NCBI GenBank assembly: GCA_963976865.1
Contig: CAXBLY010000009.1
Location: forward strand, 39,447 to 103,446
DNA: 64,000 bases
Direction: 5' to 3'
Source of the DNA: UBA1858 sp963976865
GTDB taxonomy: Bacteria > Pseudomonadota > Gammaproteobacteria > UBA4575
The notes under the pieces were generated by a model. That model saw only the letters and a program-made list of their open reading frames with translations. It had not been told where the DNA came from and did no database searches. This document shows positions 9,287 to 17,993 of the stretch, piece after piece (position 1 is the first letter of the stretch; every line of letters begins with the position of its first letter). Both the position numbers and the translations under genes were made by a program.

Positions 9287-10651
9287 ATGAAAGAAAATAC
9301 TTTAGTGTCTGATGATTTAGTGGCAAGAGATTTTGCCCATGTATGGCATCCATGCACGCAAATGAAGGATCACGAGCAGCTTCCAATAATTCCCATAGCG
9401 AGTGGACAAGGTGTCTGGCTTGAAGACTTTAATGGCGACAAATATATAGATGCAGTCAGTTCCTGGTGGGTAAATATTTTTGGACATGCAAATAAGACAA
9501 TAGGTGATGCAATATCCCGGCAAACGCAGCAACTTGAACATGTCCTGCTTGCTGGCTTTTCCCATAAGCCTATTATCAATTTGTCTGAGCAACTTGTTGA
9601 GATAACGCCCGAACCGCTACAAAAATGTTTCTATGCGGATAATGGCTCTTCAGCTATCGAAGTAGCATTGAAAATGAGTTTTCATTACTGGAGAAACATT
9701 GGCAAACCGAACAAGAAGAAATTTGTTACGTTGCAAAATTCTTATCATGGTGAAACATTAGGAGCGCTGGCAGTGGGCGATGTTGAGCTCTATAAGGATA
9801 CCTACGCGTCATTGCTGTTTGATGTGATTACAGTCCCTGGTGCAGATAGTTATAACATGGAGCCGGGAGAAGAAACCGATGGCTATGTGTCACGTATGTT
9901 TGCACTCATGGAAGAGACGCTGAGCGAGCATCATGAAGATATATGCGCGGTGATAGTTGAGCCACTGGTTCAATGTGCAGGCTCGATGCGTATGTATGAT
10001 GCAAAGTATTTGACTTTATTGCGTGCAGCATGTGACAAGTATAATGTCCATTTGATCGCAGATGAAATTGCGGTAGGATTTGGGCGTACGGGGACTATGT
10101 TTGCCTGTGAGCAGGCGGGTATATCACCAGACTATATGTGTCTGTCTAAAGGGTTGACAGGTGGCTACCTGCCATTATCGGTAGTGTTAACTACCAATCA
10201 AATCTATGATGCATTTTATGATGACTATGAGTCATTAAAAGGTTTTTTACATTCGCATTCATATACCGGGAACCCGCTGGCCTGTGCTGCCGCTTTGGCG
10301 ACGCTAAGTATCTTTCATAAAAACGATACTATCCAGAGAAACAGGGGATTGATTCAACGTATCAAGGAGAATGCCCAGCGTTTTGAGGGCCACCCTCACA
10401 TAGGACATATTCGTCAAACGGGTATGATTTTTGCCATAGAAATGGTTGAGGATAAAGCCACCAAAACGCCATATCCATGGCAGCAGCGCCGAGGCCTGAA
10501 AGCCTATAAGCATGCACTAAAAAATCATGTATTACTCAGACCGTTAGGGAACGTTTTATATTTTATGCCGCCTTATGTTATAGAATACGAGCAAATTGAC
10601 CTGGTGCTGGAAGTTATGGAAGAAGCCGTCAATGTTGCTGTGGCAGATTAG
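9287..10651 (+). CDS. bioA: Adenosylmethionine-8-amino-7-oxononanoate aminotransferase
   Basis: BioA is a PLP enzyme that makes 7,8-diaminopelargonate from KAPA with SAM as amino donor, in biotin synthesis. The 454-residue protein opens with the DAPA-type signature ARDFAHVWHPCTQMKDH. It has VSSWWVNIFGH, the PLP phosphate contact DNGSSAIEVALKM, the PLP-ring aspartate in IADEIAVGFGRTG and the Schiff-base Lys in CLSKGLTGGYLPLS. No bioB, F, C or D is nearby, so the biotin pathway must be split over the genome. The ribosome-binding site is weak. Confidence 0.95.
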   Translation: MKENTLVSDDLVARDFAHVWHPCTQMKDHEQLPIIPIASGQGVWLEDFNGDKYIDAVSSWWVNIFGHANKTIGDAISRQTQQLEHVLLAGFSHKPIINLSEQLVEITPEPLQKCFYADNGSSAIEVALKMSFHYWRNIGKPNKKKFVTLQNSYHGETLGALAVGDVELYKDTYASLLFDVITVPGADSYNMEPGEETDGYVSRMFALMEETLSEHHEDICAVIVEPLVQCAGSMRMYDAKYLTLLRAACDKYNVHLIADEIAVGFGRTGTMFACEQAGISPDYMCLSKGLTGGYLPLSVVLTTNQIYDAFYDDYESLKGFLHSHSYTGNPLACAAALATLSIFHKNDTIQRNRGLIQRIKENAQRFEGHPHIGHIRQTGMIFAIEMVEDKATKTPYPWQQRRGLKAYKHALKNHVLLRPLGNVLYFMPPYVIEYEQIDLVLEVMEEAVNVAVAD

Positions 10652-10676
10652 ATATAAATTAATAGAGATAAAGAAA

Positions 10677-11609
10677 ATGCGTATATTACAGGTACTAGGC
10701 ATGCCATTGGTGTTGCTAACGGGCGCAGCGAATGCTGATACTTATCATTATCAACCCGGCGACGATGTTGTGGGTAATATTGCTATCCATACGATTCAGA
10801 ACGGTGATAACTTTTTACAGTTGGCACAAACCTTTCGAGTCGGGTTTAATGAGCTTGTGGATGCAAATCCTGATGTTGATCCATGGATTCCAGTGCAGGA
10901 TTCACAAATTATTATTCCCACACAATATGTTTTACCTAATGTGGAAAGAGAAGGTGTGGTGATCAATCTTGCCGAGTTAAGACTGTATCAATTCCATGGA
11001 ACTGAAAATAATATTTCATCTGTTTCTACCTACCCGGTAAGTGTAGGTAAAGATGATGAATGGAAGACGCCACTCAGTTTTACACGGATTACATCAAAAA
11101 CAGCTAAACCTAACTGGTATCCACCTGCATCAATACGCAAGGAGCACGAAGATAATAATGATCCACTTCCGGAAGTTGTCCCTCCCGGGCCGGATAACCC
11201 GCTAGGAGATTATAAAATAGGGCTAGCATTATCTGGTTATCTTATTCACGGCACGAATGTCCCTGAAGGTATTGGCATGCGTGTCACACATGGATGTATT
11301 CGACTTCATCCGACAGGTATCGAAAAATTGTTCAAAAGTGTTGAAGTGAACACGCCGGTTACTATTATAAATCAGCCTTACAAAGTTGGTTGGCGCGATA
11401 ACAAACTATATGTTGAAACTCATTCAGAAATTGAAGAGCAGGTAAAAGCATCGTCAAGGAACCTGACAGAGTTTGTTAAACTGGTCGTAGCACAGACCAA
11501 GGAAAAAGAACGGGAGAATTATAAAATTCTGTGGGAGAGAGGTTATCAGGAGGCTAAGGAAAAGCGCGGTGTTCCATTTCTGATGTCTCATAGAGACGGA
11601 GAAACATAA
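10677..11609 (+). CDS. L,D-transpeptidase (ErfK/YbiS/YcfS type) with LysM-like domain
   Basis: These periplasmic enzymes form 3-3 crosslinks or attach Braun-type lipoprotein to meso-DAP. From the ATG at 10677 (preceded by AGAGATAAAG) the 310-residue protein has a signal peptide ending near Ala20. A LysM-like segment at about 36-83 begins HTIQNGDNFLQLAQ. The YkuD catalytic domain has SGYLIHGT near 186-193 and the nucleophile in THGCIRL (His205, Cys207). A charged C-terminal extension follows. It lies 25 bases after bioA. The convergent neighbour across a shared terminator is an Lpp-like lipoprotein ending in Lys, a plausible substrate. Confidence 0.92.
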   Translation: MRILQVLGMPLVLLTGAANADTYHYQPGDDVVGNIAIHTIQNGDNFLQLAQTFRVGFNELVDANPDVDPWIPVQDSQIIIPTQYVLPNVEREGVVINLAELRLYQFHGTENNISSVSTYPVSVGKDDEWKTPLSFTRITSKTAKPNWYPPASIRKEHEDNNDPLPEVVPPGPDNPLGDYKIGLALSGYLIHGTNVPEGIGMRVTHGCIRLHPTGIEKLFKSVEVNTPVTIINQPYKVGWRDNKLYVETHSEIEEQVKASSRNLTEFVKLVVAQTKEKERENYKILWERGYQEAKEKRGVPFLMSHRDGET

Positions 11610-11620
11610 AAATAAGTCAA

Positions 11621-11650
11621 AAAAAAGCCCCTTTAAAAGGGGCTTTTTTA
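11621..11650. terminator. Bidirectional intrinsic terminator
   Basis: A perfect stem (AAAAAGCCCC paired with GGGGCTTTTT) with a seven-base loop is flanked by A and T tracts. It lies between the convergent transpeptidase and lipoprotein genes and can serve both strands. Confidence 0.9.
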
Positions 11651-11670
11651 TTGTTATATCGATTCTGAAA

Positions 11671-11991
11671 TTACTTGCCTTTCATTGAATCGTGAAACAT
11701 AACGTTCATGCGACGTGAATTTGCGTCACAGCATGCTTGTGCAGCAGCAGCAGCTTCTAAAGCAGCATCAGCTGATTCTTGTGCTGAAAGAGCCATGTCT
11801 TTAGCAGTCGATGCATTGAATGCAGCAGTGTTAGCAGTGCGAAGCGCTTCATTTGCAATTTCACGCACTTCAGAAAGTGGATCAACCGCATCAGCAGCTT
11901 GTTCTTGAGGTGTTAAAGAACAACCAGCAGCAAATGCTACAGTCCCTGCCATTGCTAGTGCTTGAAGAGATTTCAATAACTTGTCTTGCAT
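11671..11991 (-). CDS. Lpp/OprI-like alanine-zipper outer membrane lipoprotein
   Basis: The 106-residue precursor has a lipoprotein signal with lipobox FAAGC (lipidated Cys24). An 80-residue Ala-rich helical region with heptad-like spacing is expected to form a coiled coil. The C-terminus ends SMKGK. In E. coli Lpp the terminal Lys is joined to peptidoglycan by an L,D-transpeptidase, and here the last residue Lys106 could do the same. A Cys pair (87-88) in the helix is unusual. A good ribosome-binding site (CGGAG) precedes the ATG. The L,D-transpeptidase gene is convergent across the shared terminator. Confidence 0.85.
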   Translation of the reverse strand: MQDKLLKSLQALAMAGTVAFAAGCSLTPQEQAADAVDPLSEVREIANEALRTANTAAFNASTAKDMALSAQESADAALEAAAAAQACCDANSRRMNVMFHDSMKGK

Positions 11992-12391
11992 TTTTTATAA
12001 CTCCGAAGTTTTAAAAATATATAAATTTTAGTTGTAACAACAAAATATCAAAGGTAGGTCCTCGTTCGCGTAAGCTAATGTTTATGCGTAAATTCTGCTA
12101 CTTCGATACATCGTGTCTATTTTAAGTAAAAATGTGACAGATACCAAGGTTTAATCTCAATATAGTCGTAATAACCGACAATCGTTGTATATGACCACTT
12201 GTCTGGTGAATTAATAATCAGCTAGAGTAAAAATCATACTATTTAACATAATCTTCGCTGATGACTCCAGGAATGCAAAGTAGATACGTGAAGTGATCGA
12301 AGATTCCTGCAATTCATGCTGTAAACGCTTCAGTTTGCTGTATATTTTGATAAAGTATCTCTACTAAATATTAAATACGCAATTAAAAGCT
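11992..12391. other. Intergenic region without a supported gene
   Basis: This AT-rich 400-base stretch separates the divergent lipoprotein and PilZ-domain genes, so it must hold both promoters. I see no RNA gene, no long open frame and no strong inverted repeat. Confidence 0.5.
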
Positions 12392-12724
12392 ATGTCAGCA
12401 AGAAAAAATATGGAGCGACGCCTTAGCGTTCGACGACCCACGTCAGAAAATGTCTACTTATATTGTAAACAACTTGAATTAGAACGCTGCAAACCAAGTA
12501 ATATCAGCTCGCGTGGCGTATTTATAGACTTTATTCCAAAACGTGCCTATGTCGGAAGGCGTATTCAGCTGGTGTTCGTGATTGATCGTGGGCGGACGGC
12601 GAAGATGATTCGTGTATTTGCAGTTATTGCCCATATATCCCAGGGTGGAATGGGCTTTGGATTTATTGGCAAGCACATACCAAGTAAACGTGGTGACGGA
12701 CTACCTAAAAGATTGTCGCCGTAG
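12392..12724 (+). CDS. PilZ-domain protein with c-di-GMP-binding motifs
   Basis: This 110-residue protein is essentially one PilZ domain. It has R-x-x-x-R at residues 10-14 and N-x-S-x-x-G at 37-42, the two motifs that hold c-di-GMP in canonical PilZ receptors. The domain ends near GGMGFGFIG. It is therefore a likely single-domain c-di-GMP effector, unlike the motif-less PilZ at 2612-2956. It stands alone, with no neighbouring cyclase or phosphodiesterase. The output partner cannot be read from the sequence. Confidence 0.8.
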   Translation: MSARKNMERRLSVRRPTSENVYLYCKQLELERCKPSNISSRGVFIDFIPKRAYVGRRIQLVFVIDRGRTAKMIRVFAVIAHISQGGMGFGFIGKHIPSKRGDGLPKRLSP

Positions 12725-12801
12725 CCTGTTTGGCAGATTTCTGCCAACACCAGAAATTTTATCTAGAAATCAGTTTAAGAAAGTTGTATATCATCTTGAT
12801 T

Positions 12802-12879
12802 TCAATGCCAGCGTAGAAATACGCCAACACTAATTACAAGTACCAACAGGGCGATAATTAAATTTATTGTTATAGGCAT
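12802..12879 (-). CDS. Possible 25-residue membrane peptide
   Basis: In the otherwise empty 12725-13116 gap the minus strand has an ATG-started 25-codon frame. Its product is almost entirely hydrophobic (ITINLIIALLVLVISVGVFL) and ends with Arg-Trp-His, the pattern of a single-pass small membrane peptide. There is no convincing ribosome-binding site, so this is a weak call. Nothing else is supported in this gap. Confidence 0.25.
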   Translation of the reverse strand: MPITINLIIALLVLVISVGVFLRWH

Positions 12880-13116
12880 GGTGGTTCGCTTTATTATTAT
12901 TTTTCTGCTGCCTTTTACTGTATTCGTTAATAGCAGTTAGCGCAAGTAATCTTGGGCTGTATTTACAAGCCATGACAGCTACAAATGTTATGGGTTCATA
13001 ACATTACTAAATTCGCTGTGTAGATATTTTGTTGTACTGGCAGGTGTTTGTTGAAATTTAGCACGCATAGTAGAGTAGCATGCTAGACAGCATGACTATG
13101 TTTACCAAGGACTACG

Positions 13117-13542
13117 ATGGGACGTTTTGTAACGATACATAAAGCCGCCACTCTGGTGGGAATTTCTGCACGTGATTTACAGTTGGAGATTGAAACAGGA
13201 CAGTTACCATGCGTACGCGGCATGGTGCATATTGATGACCTGACTGAACTTCATCCCAATGTGAGTTCCGAAGAAGCGGACATGGTGAGATGGGTGAATA
13301 AAATCAAGGATAGTTCATTGCTGAATGCCACTGAAAAACTTTCTCATGAACTAACAAAGAGTGAATTACGTCAAAGCCTGTCTAAAGCTAATAAGCAATT
13401 GTCATATCAGCGCGATAAAATAGAAGCATACGAAAATTTAATTCATGAACTTCGTTACAGCTTGCAAGTGCTGAAAGATAAATCACAAGAACCAAATAGA
13501 ATACAAAGTCTTATTGCCTGGCTTGATAAGAAGTCACACTAA
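13117..13542 (+). CDS. HTH/MerR-like N-terminus with coiled coil, function unknown
   Basis: The 141-residue protein starts at an ATG with AAGGA six bases upstream. The first 45 residues (VTIHKAATLVGISARDLQLEIETGQL, then VHIDDL) look like an excisionase/MerR-type winged helix. Residues about 75-125 are rich in Lys, Glu, Gln and Leu and likely form a coiled coil. This is consistent with a small DNA-binding or adaptor protein. I do not recognise a named family. It is monocistronic in appearance. Confidence 0.7.
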   Translation: MGRFVTIHKAATLVGISARDLQLEIETGQLPCVRGMVHIDDLTELHPNVSSEEADMVRWVNKIKDSSLLNATEKLSHELTKSELRQSLSKANKQLSYQRDKIEAYENLIHELRYSLQVLKDKSQEPNRIQSLIAWLDKKSH

Positions 13543-13941
13543 TCGATAAGCTTCTCGCGCTTGCTCATATTCATTCAAAAAAATTTTCATTCAGAAAGAT
13601 TCTTTCACAGAAAAATGATCCGATTAAGTGGTGCGCATAATTATATGTCAGTCAGGTTATTATGCTTTTTGATCATTATAGGCAAGTGCCTGTTGAATAA
13701 CGATTGATGGATGTACGGGCGTTTGTGAATAGATTTAATCTGTCATGATTGCTGCCGCAGTTAAGTGCGCATTCATCATTTCTGGCGTCAGATACTTCCC
13801 ATTGTAATCAAGGGTTCACTTCATATCGGGTATCCATGACAGCAATTGCTAATTATGGATTTTCTTATTGGCGGGTAAAGTTTTAAGGTCAACCACTTAT
13901 GGAAAATCACTTCATGTGAAATCCCAGATGTGAAATCCCAG
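13543..13941. other. Intergenic region with a short tandem duplication
   Basis: This gap between convergent genes holds no gene I can support. Its only clear structure is a perfect 14-base tandem duplication (ATGTGAAATCCCAG twice, 13914-13941) directly beyond the hinT stop codon. Confidence 0.5.
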
Positions 13942-14289
13942 CTAGCCTGGCGGCCAGGATAATTCCCGACCAGCAATGATATGGATATGTAAATGAAATA
14001 CCGTCTGACCTGCAGCTTCACCGTTATTGATGACAATCCTGAATCCGTCCGAATAGCCCTGTTGTTTGGCTATCAGTGGCGCTGTCAGCATTAAATGACC
14101 CAGTAACGACTGCTCCTGTTCGGAGGCGTCAGATAATTTTGTCAGTACTTTTCTTGGCACTAGCAGAACGTGCAAGGGAGCTTGTGGGTTTACGTCTTTA
14201 AAAGCAACACAGAGTTCATCTTCGTAGATGATCTCTGCGGGAATTTCTCGATTAATTATCTTGGTGAAAAGTGTGTCTTGACTGTCCAT
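13942..14289 (-). CDS. hinT: Histidine triad (HIT) family protein, HinT-like
   Basis: HinT proteins hydrolyse purine nucleoside phosphoramidates and adenylates. The 115-residue protein has the normal length, the N-terminal TLFTKIINREIPAEIIYEDE block, PLHVLLVPRK, and the active-site triad H99-L-H101-I-H103-I-I. It is a monocistronic gene on the minus strand. The natural substrate in the cell is not known for most members. Confidence 0.95.
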   Translation of the reverse strand: MDSQDTLFTKIINREIPAEIIYEDELCVAFKDVNPQAPLHVLLVPRKVLTKLSDASEQEQSLLGHLMLTAPLIAKQQGYSDGFRIVINNGEAAGQTVFHLHIHIIAGRELSWPPG

Positions 14290-14380
14290 GAATAATACCT
14301 TGCATAGAATACTTGTGTATTAAGCATAACAATACATGAGTATCACTGAACAGGTTTTTTGCGCTCTCTGAATAATAAAG

Positions 14381-14896
14381 TTAATCAAACTTAATTCTTA
14401 CGGCAAAGCCAAATGCATCATCCTCAACTTCGCCGATTTCTGGAAGGTAATGAACTTTTAATGTGTATCTGTCTTTGGTGAAAAATACATAAGGGATCAG
14501 GGCAGGTCGGGGTTCCTGTCCGTCATCGTAACCTGTAATTAACCCGCCAATTGCACCTAAACCTACCCAGTCTACATCGCCAAAAGTGAATTCTTTGCCA
14601 GCGCCTATATAAAAACTGTCACGATAAAGGCTGTTCCAAAAGTAGCCGCCAGCCAAAAAGAAAGAATCAAAGTAATATTCTATGCCGATACCACGATTAA
14701 ACTGATTGTACTCGCTGGCGTTGCCGGGGTGATACGAAGCCAGATTGATCTGGAGAGCAAAGTTATCGAGCTTTCCATCAAATAAGCTTTCCCGCTCGCT
14801 GGTGTATTGATCTTTTTCTTTGGCGACATAAATATCATCGGCGAACAATGCCGTAGATGTGAGAATCAATAGAGAAACTAATGCATGACGTAGCAT
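14381..14896 (-). CDS. Putative outer-membrane beta-barrel protein
   Basis: The 171-residue precursor has a Sec signal peptide (cleavage near ALFA-DD, residue 19). The mature part alternates polar and aromatic/hydrophobic residues (YYFDSFFLAGGYFWNS, YIGAGKEFTFGDVDWVGLGAIGG, YTLKVHYLP) and ends with VRIKFD, an aromatic-terminated final strand. This fits a small eight-strand outer-membrane barrel. A strong AAGGA ribosome-binding site precedes the start. I cannot assign an activity; PagP-like acyltransferase and simple porin-like proteins are possibilities not separable by eye. Confidence 0.6.
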   Translation of the reverse strand: MLRHALVSLLILTSTALFADDIYVAKEKDQYTSERESLFDGKLDNFALQINLASYHPGNASEYNQFNRGIGIEYYFDSFFLAGGYFWNSLYRDSFYIGAGKEFTFGDVDWVGLGAIGGLITGYDDGQEPRPALIPYVFFTKDRYTLKVHYLPEIGEVEDDAFGFAVRIKFD

Positions 14897-15169
14897 AGTA
14901 GAATAATCCTTTTCTGTGTTTTTTATGGTCAGCTTAATAGAGGTGTTTTAGCTATCAGTGTATTTGTACATAAAACTTAATGAAATTGAATTTAACTCCG
15001 ATGACTGGTGTGGGAATTAAGATAAATTCACTGCGCGTAATATTGACATAATTTTATATAATTTAGTGAGTTAACTGTACGCCTGGAAGCGCTAATTTTG
15101 TACAAAAAAGCAGTAATTGGTCAATCGTTAGCCACCCAGGTAGAGTATAGAGGCTCACGAACCATCTAT

Positions 15170-15373
15170 TCAGAGCATGTGTGTATTTAGTTTGGTCAGC
15201 TTCTCTTTTAGCGCTATTCGTAGTCTCTCTTGATATGAGTCTTTAAAAGAAGGTATTTGTGTAATCGTATTTACCGCCCAATCAACACCCCCTATTGAAA
15301 CCAGGTCTGAAACTATTTTTGTTGTTTCACGTTCAATTCTTGCCTGTTCAAAGTTTGTATATACTGTGCCCAT
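15170..15373 (-). CDS. Small hypothetical protein
   Basis: A 67-residue frame starts at ATG 15373 with a weak CTGGAA upstream. The product is soluble, with Glu/Arg/Lys-rich ends around VSIGGVDWAVNTITQIPSF. No family is recognised. It lies divergent from the RuBisCO-like gene with a 142-base spacer, so it could share a regulatory region with it. Coding status is uncertain. Confidence 0.4.
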   Translation of the reverse strand: MGTVYTNFEQARIERETTKIVSDLVSIGGVDWAVNTITQIPSFKDSYQERLRIALKEKLTKLNTHML

Positions 15374-15515
15374 AATAAATTCCAGATAATAATGTGATTA
15401 TTCAAGTTATCGGTAAAATGCGAGACAGTATTAGCTTTAACGATTCGTTTGGTCGTAATTTTTTACCATTTTTCAAATAATTAGTAGATATTTAAGAGGT
15501 TAAGGAAATTTTCGA

Positions 15516-17087
15516 ATGTCAGATATAGTGGTTACCTACGAAGTCATTTCAGATAAAAATGATGTATCAGATTTAGCAAGAAAGATTGCGATTGAGCAAA
15601 GTGTTGAAACACCTGAATCCTTGATCACTCCTGAAATAGAAACCAGATTTGTTGGCAGAGTCGAAGAAATCAGACAATTACAAAATCAAACTGACAAATA
15701 TGTGCTGACGTTAAGCTATCCTGAGGAAATATTAAGTCAACAATATAATCAACTCATCAACTTATGCTTTGGCAATGTTTCAATGTACCAGAACGTAAAG
15801 TGTGTCGATATTGAGTTGCCTGAACAGTTATTTACCCATTTCGATGGGCCAGGATTCGGTGTTGAGGGGATACGTGACTGCCTTGGTGTTCACGGAAGGC
15901 CATTGCTGGCAACAGCATTAAAACCGCGTGGCTATAGTAATAAACAATTTGCAGACCTCGCATACCAGTTTGCTTTGGGTGGTGGGGATATTATTAAAGA
16001 TGACCAGAATTTAATTGGTAACTTTGATGAATTTAAGCAAAGAGTCAGCCTGTGTCTGGACGCTGTTAAAAAGGCGGAAGATGACACGGGTAAGCGCTGT
16101 GTATATTTTCCATTTATATCTGCTCCCTACGAACAGATAGATATGCATCTTGAGTGGGTTAAGCGTCAGGGAATACAAGGTGTATTGCTTGCACCACTTA
16201 TTCTGGGGTTGGATACAGCCAGAGGTCTGGCCGCGAAATACAATTTGATTTACATGGCACATCCATCATTTACCGGAAGCTTTTGTGTGTCTCCTAATGA
16301 TGGTATGAGTTATCACCTGTTATATGGATATTTGTTCAGGTTGGCAGGTGTTGATATTTCGGTGTTTCCTAACACTGGCGGGAGATTTCAGTTTAAGGAA
16401 GGTGACTGTAAGAATATAGCCAAAGAGTTGCGTAGACCCCTGCCAAATATTAAGCCGGCATTTCCATGCCCGGCAGGAGGAATGCAATATGCGGATCTGA
16501 AAGAAATGTGCCGGTGGTATCAGCAGGATTCGGTATTTTTGCTGGGTGGATCTTTACTTGAACATTCCGCAAATCTGTCAGAATCCACTCGAGAATTTAA
16601 AGCTGGAATTCTTGAAGAATATCCAGAAACAGTGACAAAACCAAACGATATTCAAAGCCTTTCAGCCTGTGAATATCCATCTTCAAAAAAAGACTCGGTA
16701 CTCGAATATTTAGCTTTTGACGACTTTAACTGGGCTGGCAGGGAAAGTGTAAAATACAAAGAGACAGACGATGCCTCATTTAATGCCGTTCGTCGAGTTG
16801 AGCTTATAGGTAAGAATGGAGAAAATTCTGCATTTGATTTGCGATATTTCGAGGTCGGGCAGGCAGGGTATTCAAGTAAAGAAAAGCATCTACATACTCA
16901 TGTAATCATTGTAGTGCGAGGTGAAGGTGAAGTTTTGGTTGGCGATCAACGCTACATCGCCAGGAAAAATGATGTGATATATATCAGGCCGATGACTACA
17001 CATCAGTTGAGGAATCCAAATACCGAGAAATTTGGTTTTTACTGTATTGTTGATCATGACCGGGATAAGCCGGTAATTATCGATTAA
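15516..17087 (+). CDS. RuBisCO-like protein (type IV) fused to a C-terminal cupin
   Basis: Residues about 1-390 form a RuBisCO large-chain fold. TALKPRGYS (Lys136) matches the catalytic-base region, GGGDIIKDDQNL (Lys161, Asp162-Asp163) the carbamylated-Lys/metal region, and MAHPSFTG (His249) the active-site His region. PCPAGGMQ and FLLGGSLLEH match the phosphate-binding loops. RuBisCO's loop-6 Lys is missing and the usual metal-ligand Glu after KDD is Gln164, so it is not a carboxylase. Residues about 430-515 are a cupin with HLHTH (458-462) and PMTTHQLRN (His496, Asn500). In Rhodospirillum rubrum separate proteins of these families isomerise methylthioribulose-1-phosphate and then release methanethiol to give deoxyxylulose 5-phosphate. 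A fused two-step enzyme is inferred. AGGA lies nine bases before the ATG. Confidence 0.88.
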   Translation: MSDIVVTYEVISDKNDVSDLARKIAIEQSVETPESLITPEIETRFVGRVEEIRQLQNQTDKYVLTLSYPEEILSQQYNQLINLCFGNVSMYQNVKCVDIELPEQLFTHFDGPGFGVEGIRDCLGVHGRPLLATALKPRGYSNKQFADLAYQFALGGGDIIKDDQNLIGNFDEFKQRVSLCLDAVKKAEDDTGKRCVYFPFISAPYEQIDMHLEWVKRQGIQGVLLAPLILGLDTARGLAAKYNLIYMAHPSFTGSFCVSPNDGMSYHLLYGYLFRLAGVDISVFPNTGGRFQFKEGDCKNIAKELRRPLPNIKPAFPCPAGGMQYADLKEMCRWYQQDSVFLLGGSLLEHSANLSESTREFKAGILEEYPETVTKPNDIQSLSACEYPSSKKDSVLEYLAFDDFNWAGRESVKYKETDDASFNAVRRVELIGKNGENSAFDLRYFEVGQAGYSSKEKHLHTHVIIVVRGEGEVLVGDQRYIARKNDVIYIRPMTTHQLRNPNTEKFGFYCIVDHDRDKPVIID

Positions 17088-17356
17088 CTTGCTGAACTTA
17101 TTGCCAGTATATACTGGCCACTACGTGATGCATTGACGCCATCAATGATGGTATCCCCCAGAAAATGATAACCCAGTACGGAATGTGTACTGATTACTTC
17201 ATTGTCATCCAGTATCTTGGCTGTAGATGAGCGATTGATGTATTTGTAAGATAACTCGGCATCAATTTCCAATTCAGTTCCATCGCAATGAATATCGCAT
17301 GGCAATGCAGGAGAGGCATTACCTGTGCGGTCTAGTAATACAACGGAATAGGGCAT
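17084..17356 (-). CDS. Hypothetical protein (PilZ-like size, no recognised domain)
   Basis: A 90-residue frame starts at ATG 17356 (a TTG two codons upstream is an alternative). It overlaps the stop of the convergent RuBisCO-like gene by four bases. It contains CDIHCDGTELEIDAELSYKYINRS and DGVNASRSGQYILAI, with regular beta-strand-like alternation. I do not recognise the family. Tight tail-to-tail packing with a conserved gene makes it plausible as a real gene. Confidence 0.5.
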   Translation of the reverse strand: MPYSVVLLDRTGNASPALPCDIHCDGTELEIDAELSYKYINRSSTAKILDDNEVISTHSVLGYHFLGDTIIDGVNASRSGQYILAISSAS

Positions 17357-17540
17357 GTGCAAATTATTTAACGGGTGTACAAGTGTGTAAAATATAATTG
17401 AAATAATAACGAAGCACTTTGACTGCTGTCAAAAATATGTCAAAAAATTTTATTAAAGATGACTGTTTTTTAACGCAGATTTAATCAGTGATTAAACGCT
17501 ATAAATTCAAATCGTAATAAATAAATTGTCTGTCAATGGG

Positions 17541-17993
17541 TTATTGGTAACCTTGATAATTCAGTCTCAACATGTTCTGGATGTTTAACCAGTTGTCAAA
17601 GTATTTTTCTGCCAGGCAAGCACGATCATCATCCGTAATTATCCTTAAAAAATTACTGTCACGTGAAGATGGATTGATCATTCGTTCATAACCCGTTTTA
17701 TTTGATGTATTTCGACTTTCACCCGTAATCTCACATTCATCAAGTGAAATCTTATGCCATGTGTATGCAATCGATGTAAATGCATCCTTGTTATGCTTTC
17801 TGAACATTTTGAACTGGTCGGAGTAATCAGTTTCTACGGACATATTTTTCACGACGTATCGGTAGGTTAATTCAAACTCTGAGTTGATATTTTCTGCCAT
17901 TTCCCGACTGTGTTCATTACCGCATGAACTCATTGCAACACAAGTAAAAAATATCAGGGTGAGGTGTTTTTTAATGTTGAGTATATTGATCAT
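17541..17993 (-). CDS. Hypothetical lipoprotein
   Basis: The 150-residue protein begins with a short charged stretch and a hydrophobic core ending in the lipobox-like MSSC (Cys24), followed by Gly-Asn-Glu, so it is probably lipidated. The mature part is hydrophilic with three further cysteines (in DECEIT, DRACLAEK and the lipobox neighbourhood) and no family I recognise. It is transcribed away from the secreted haem-protein operon that begins on the other strand. Confidence 0.55.
   Translation of the reverse strand: MINILNIKKHLTLIFFTCVAMSSCGNEHSREMAENINSEFELTYRYVVKNMSVETDYSDQFKMFRKHNKDAFTSIAYTWHKISLDECEITGESRNTSNKTGYERMINPSSRDSNFLRIITDDDRACLAEKYFDNWLNIQNMLRLNYQGYQ

Noticed and set aside
13914..13941. 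14-base tandem repeat as attachment site
   Set aside because: Too short, only two copies, and no mobility gene nearby.
15516..17087. True RuBisCO large subunit
   Set aside because: The loop-6 Lys and the metal-ligand Glu are missing, no small subunit or phosphoribulokinase is near, and a cupin is fused to the C-terminus.
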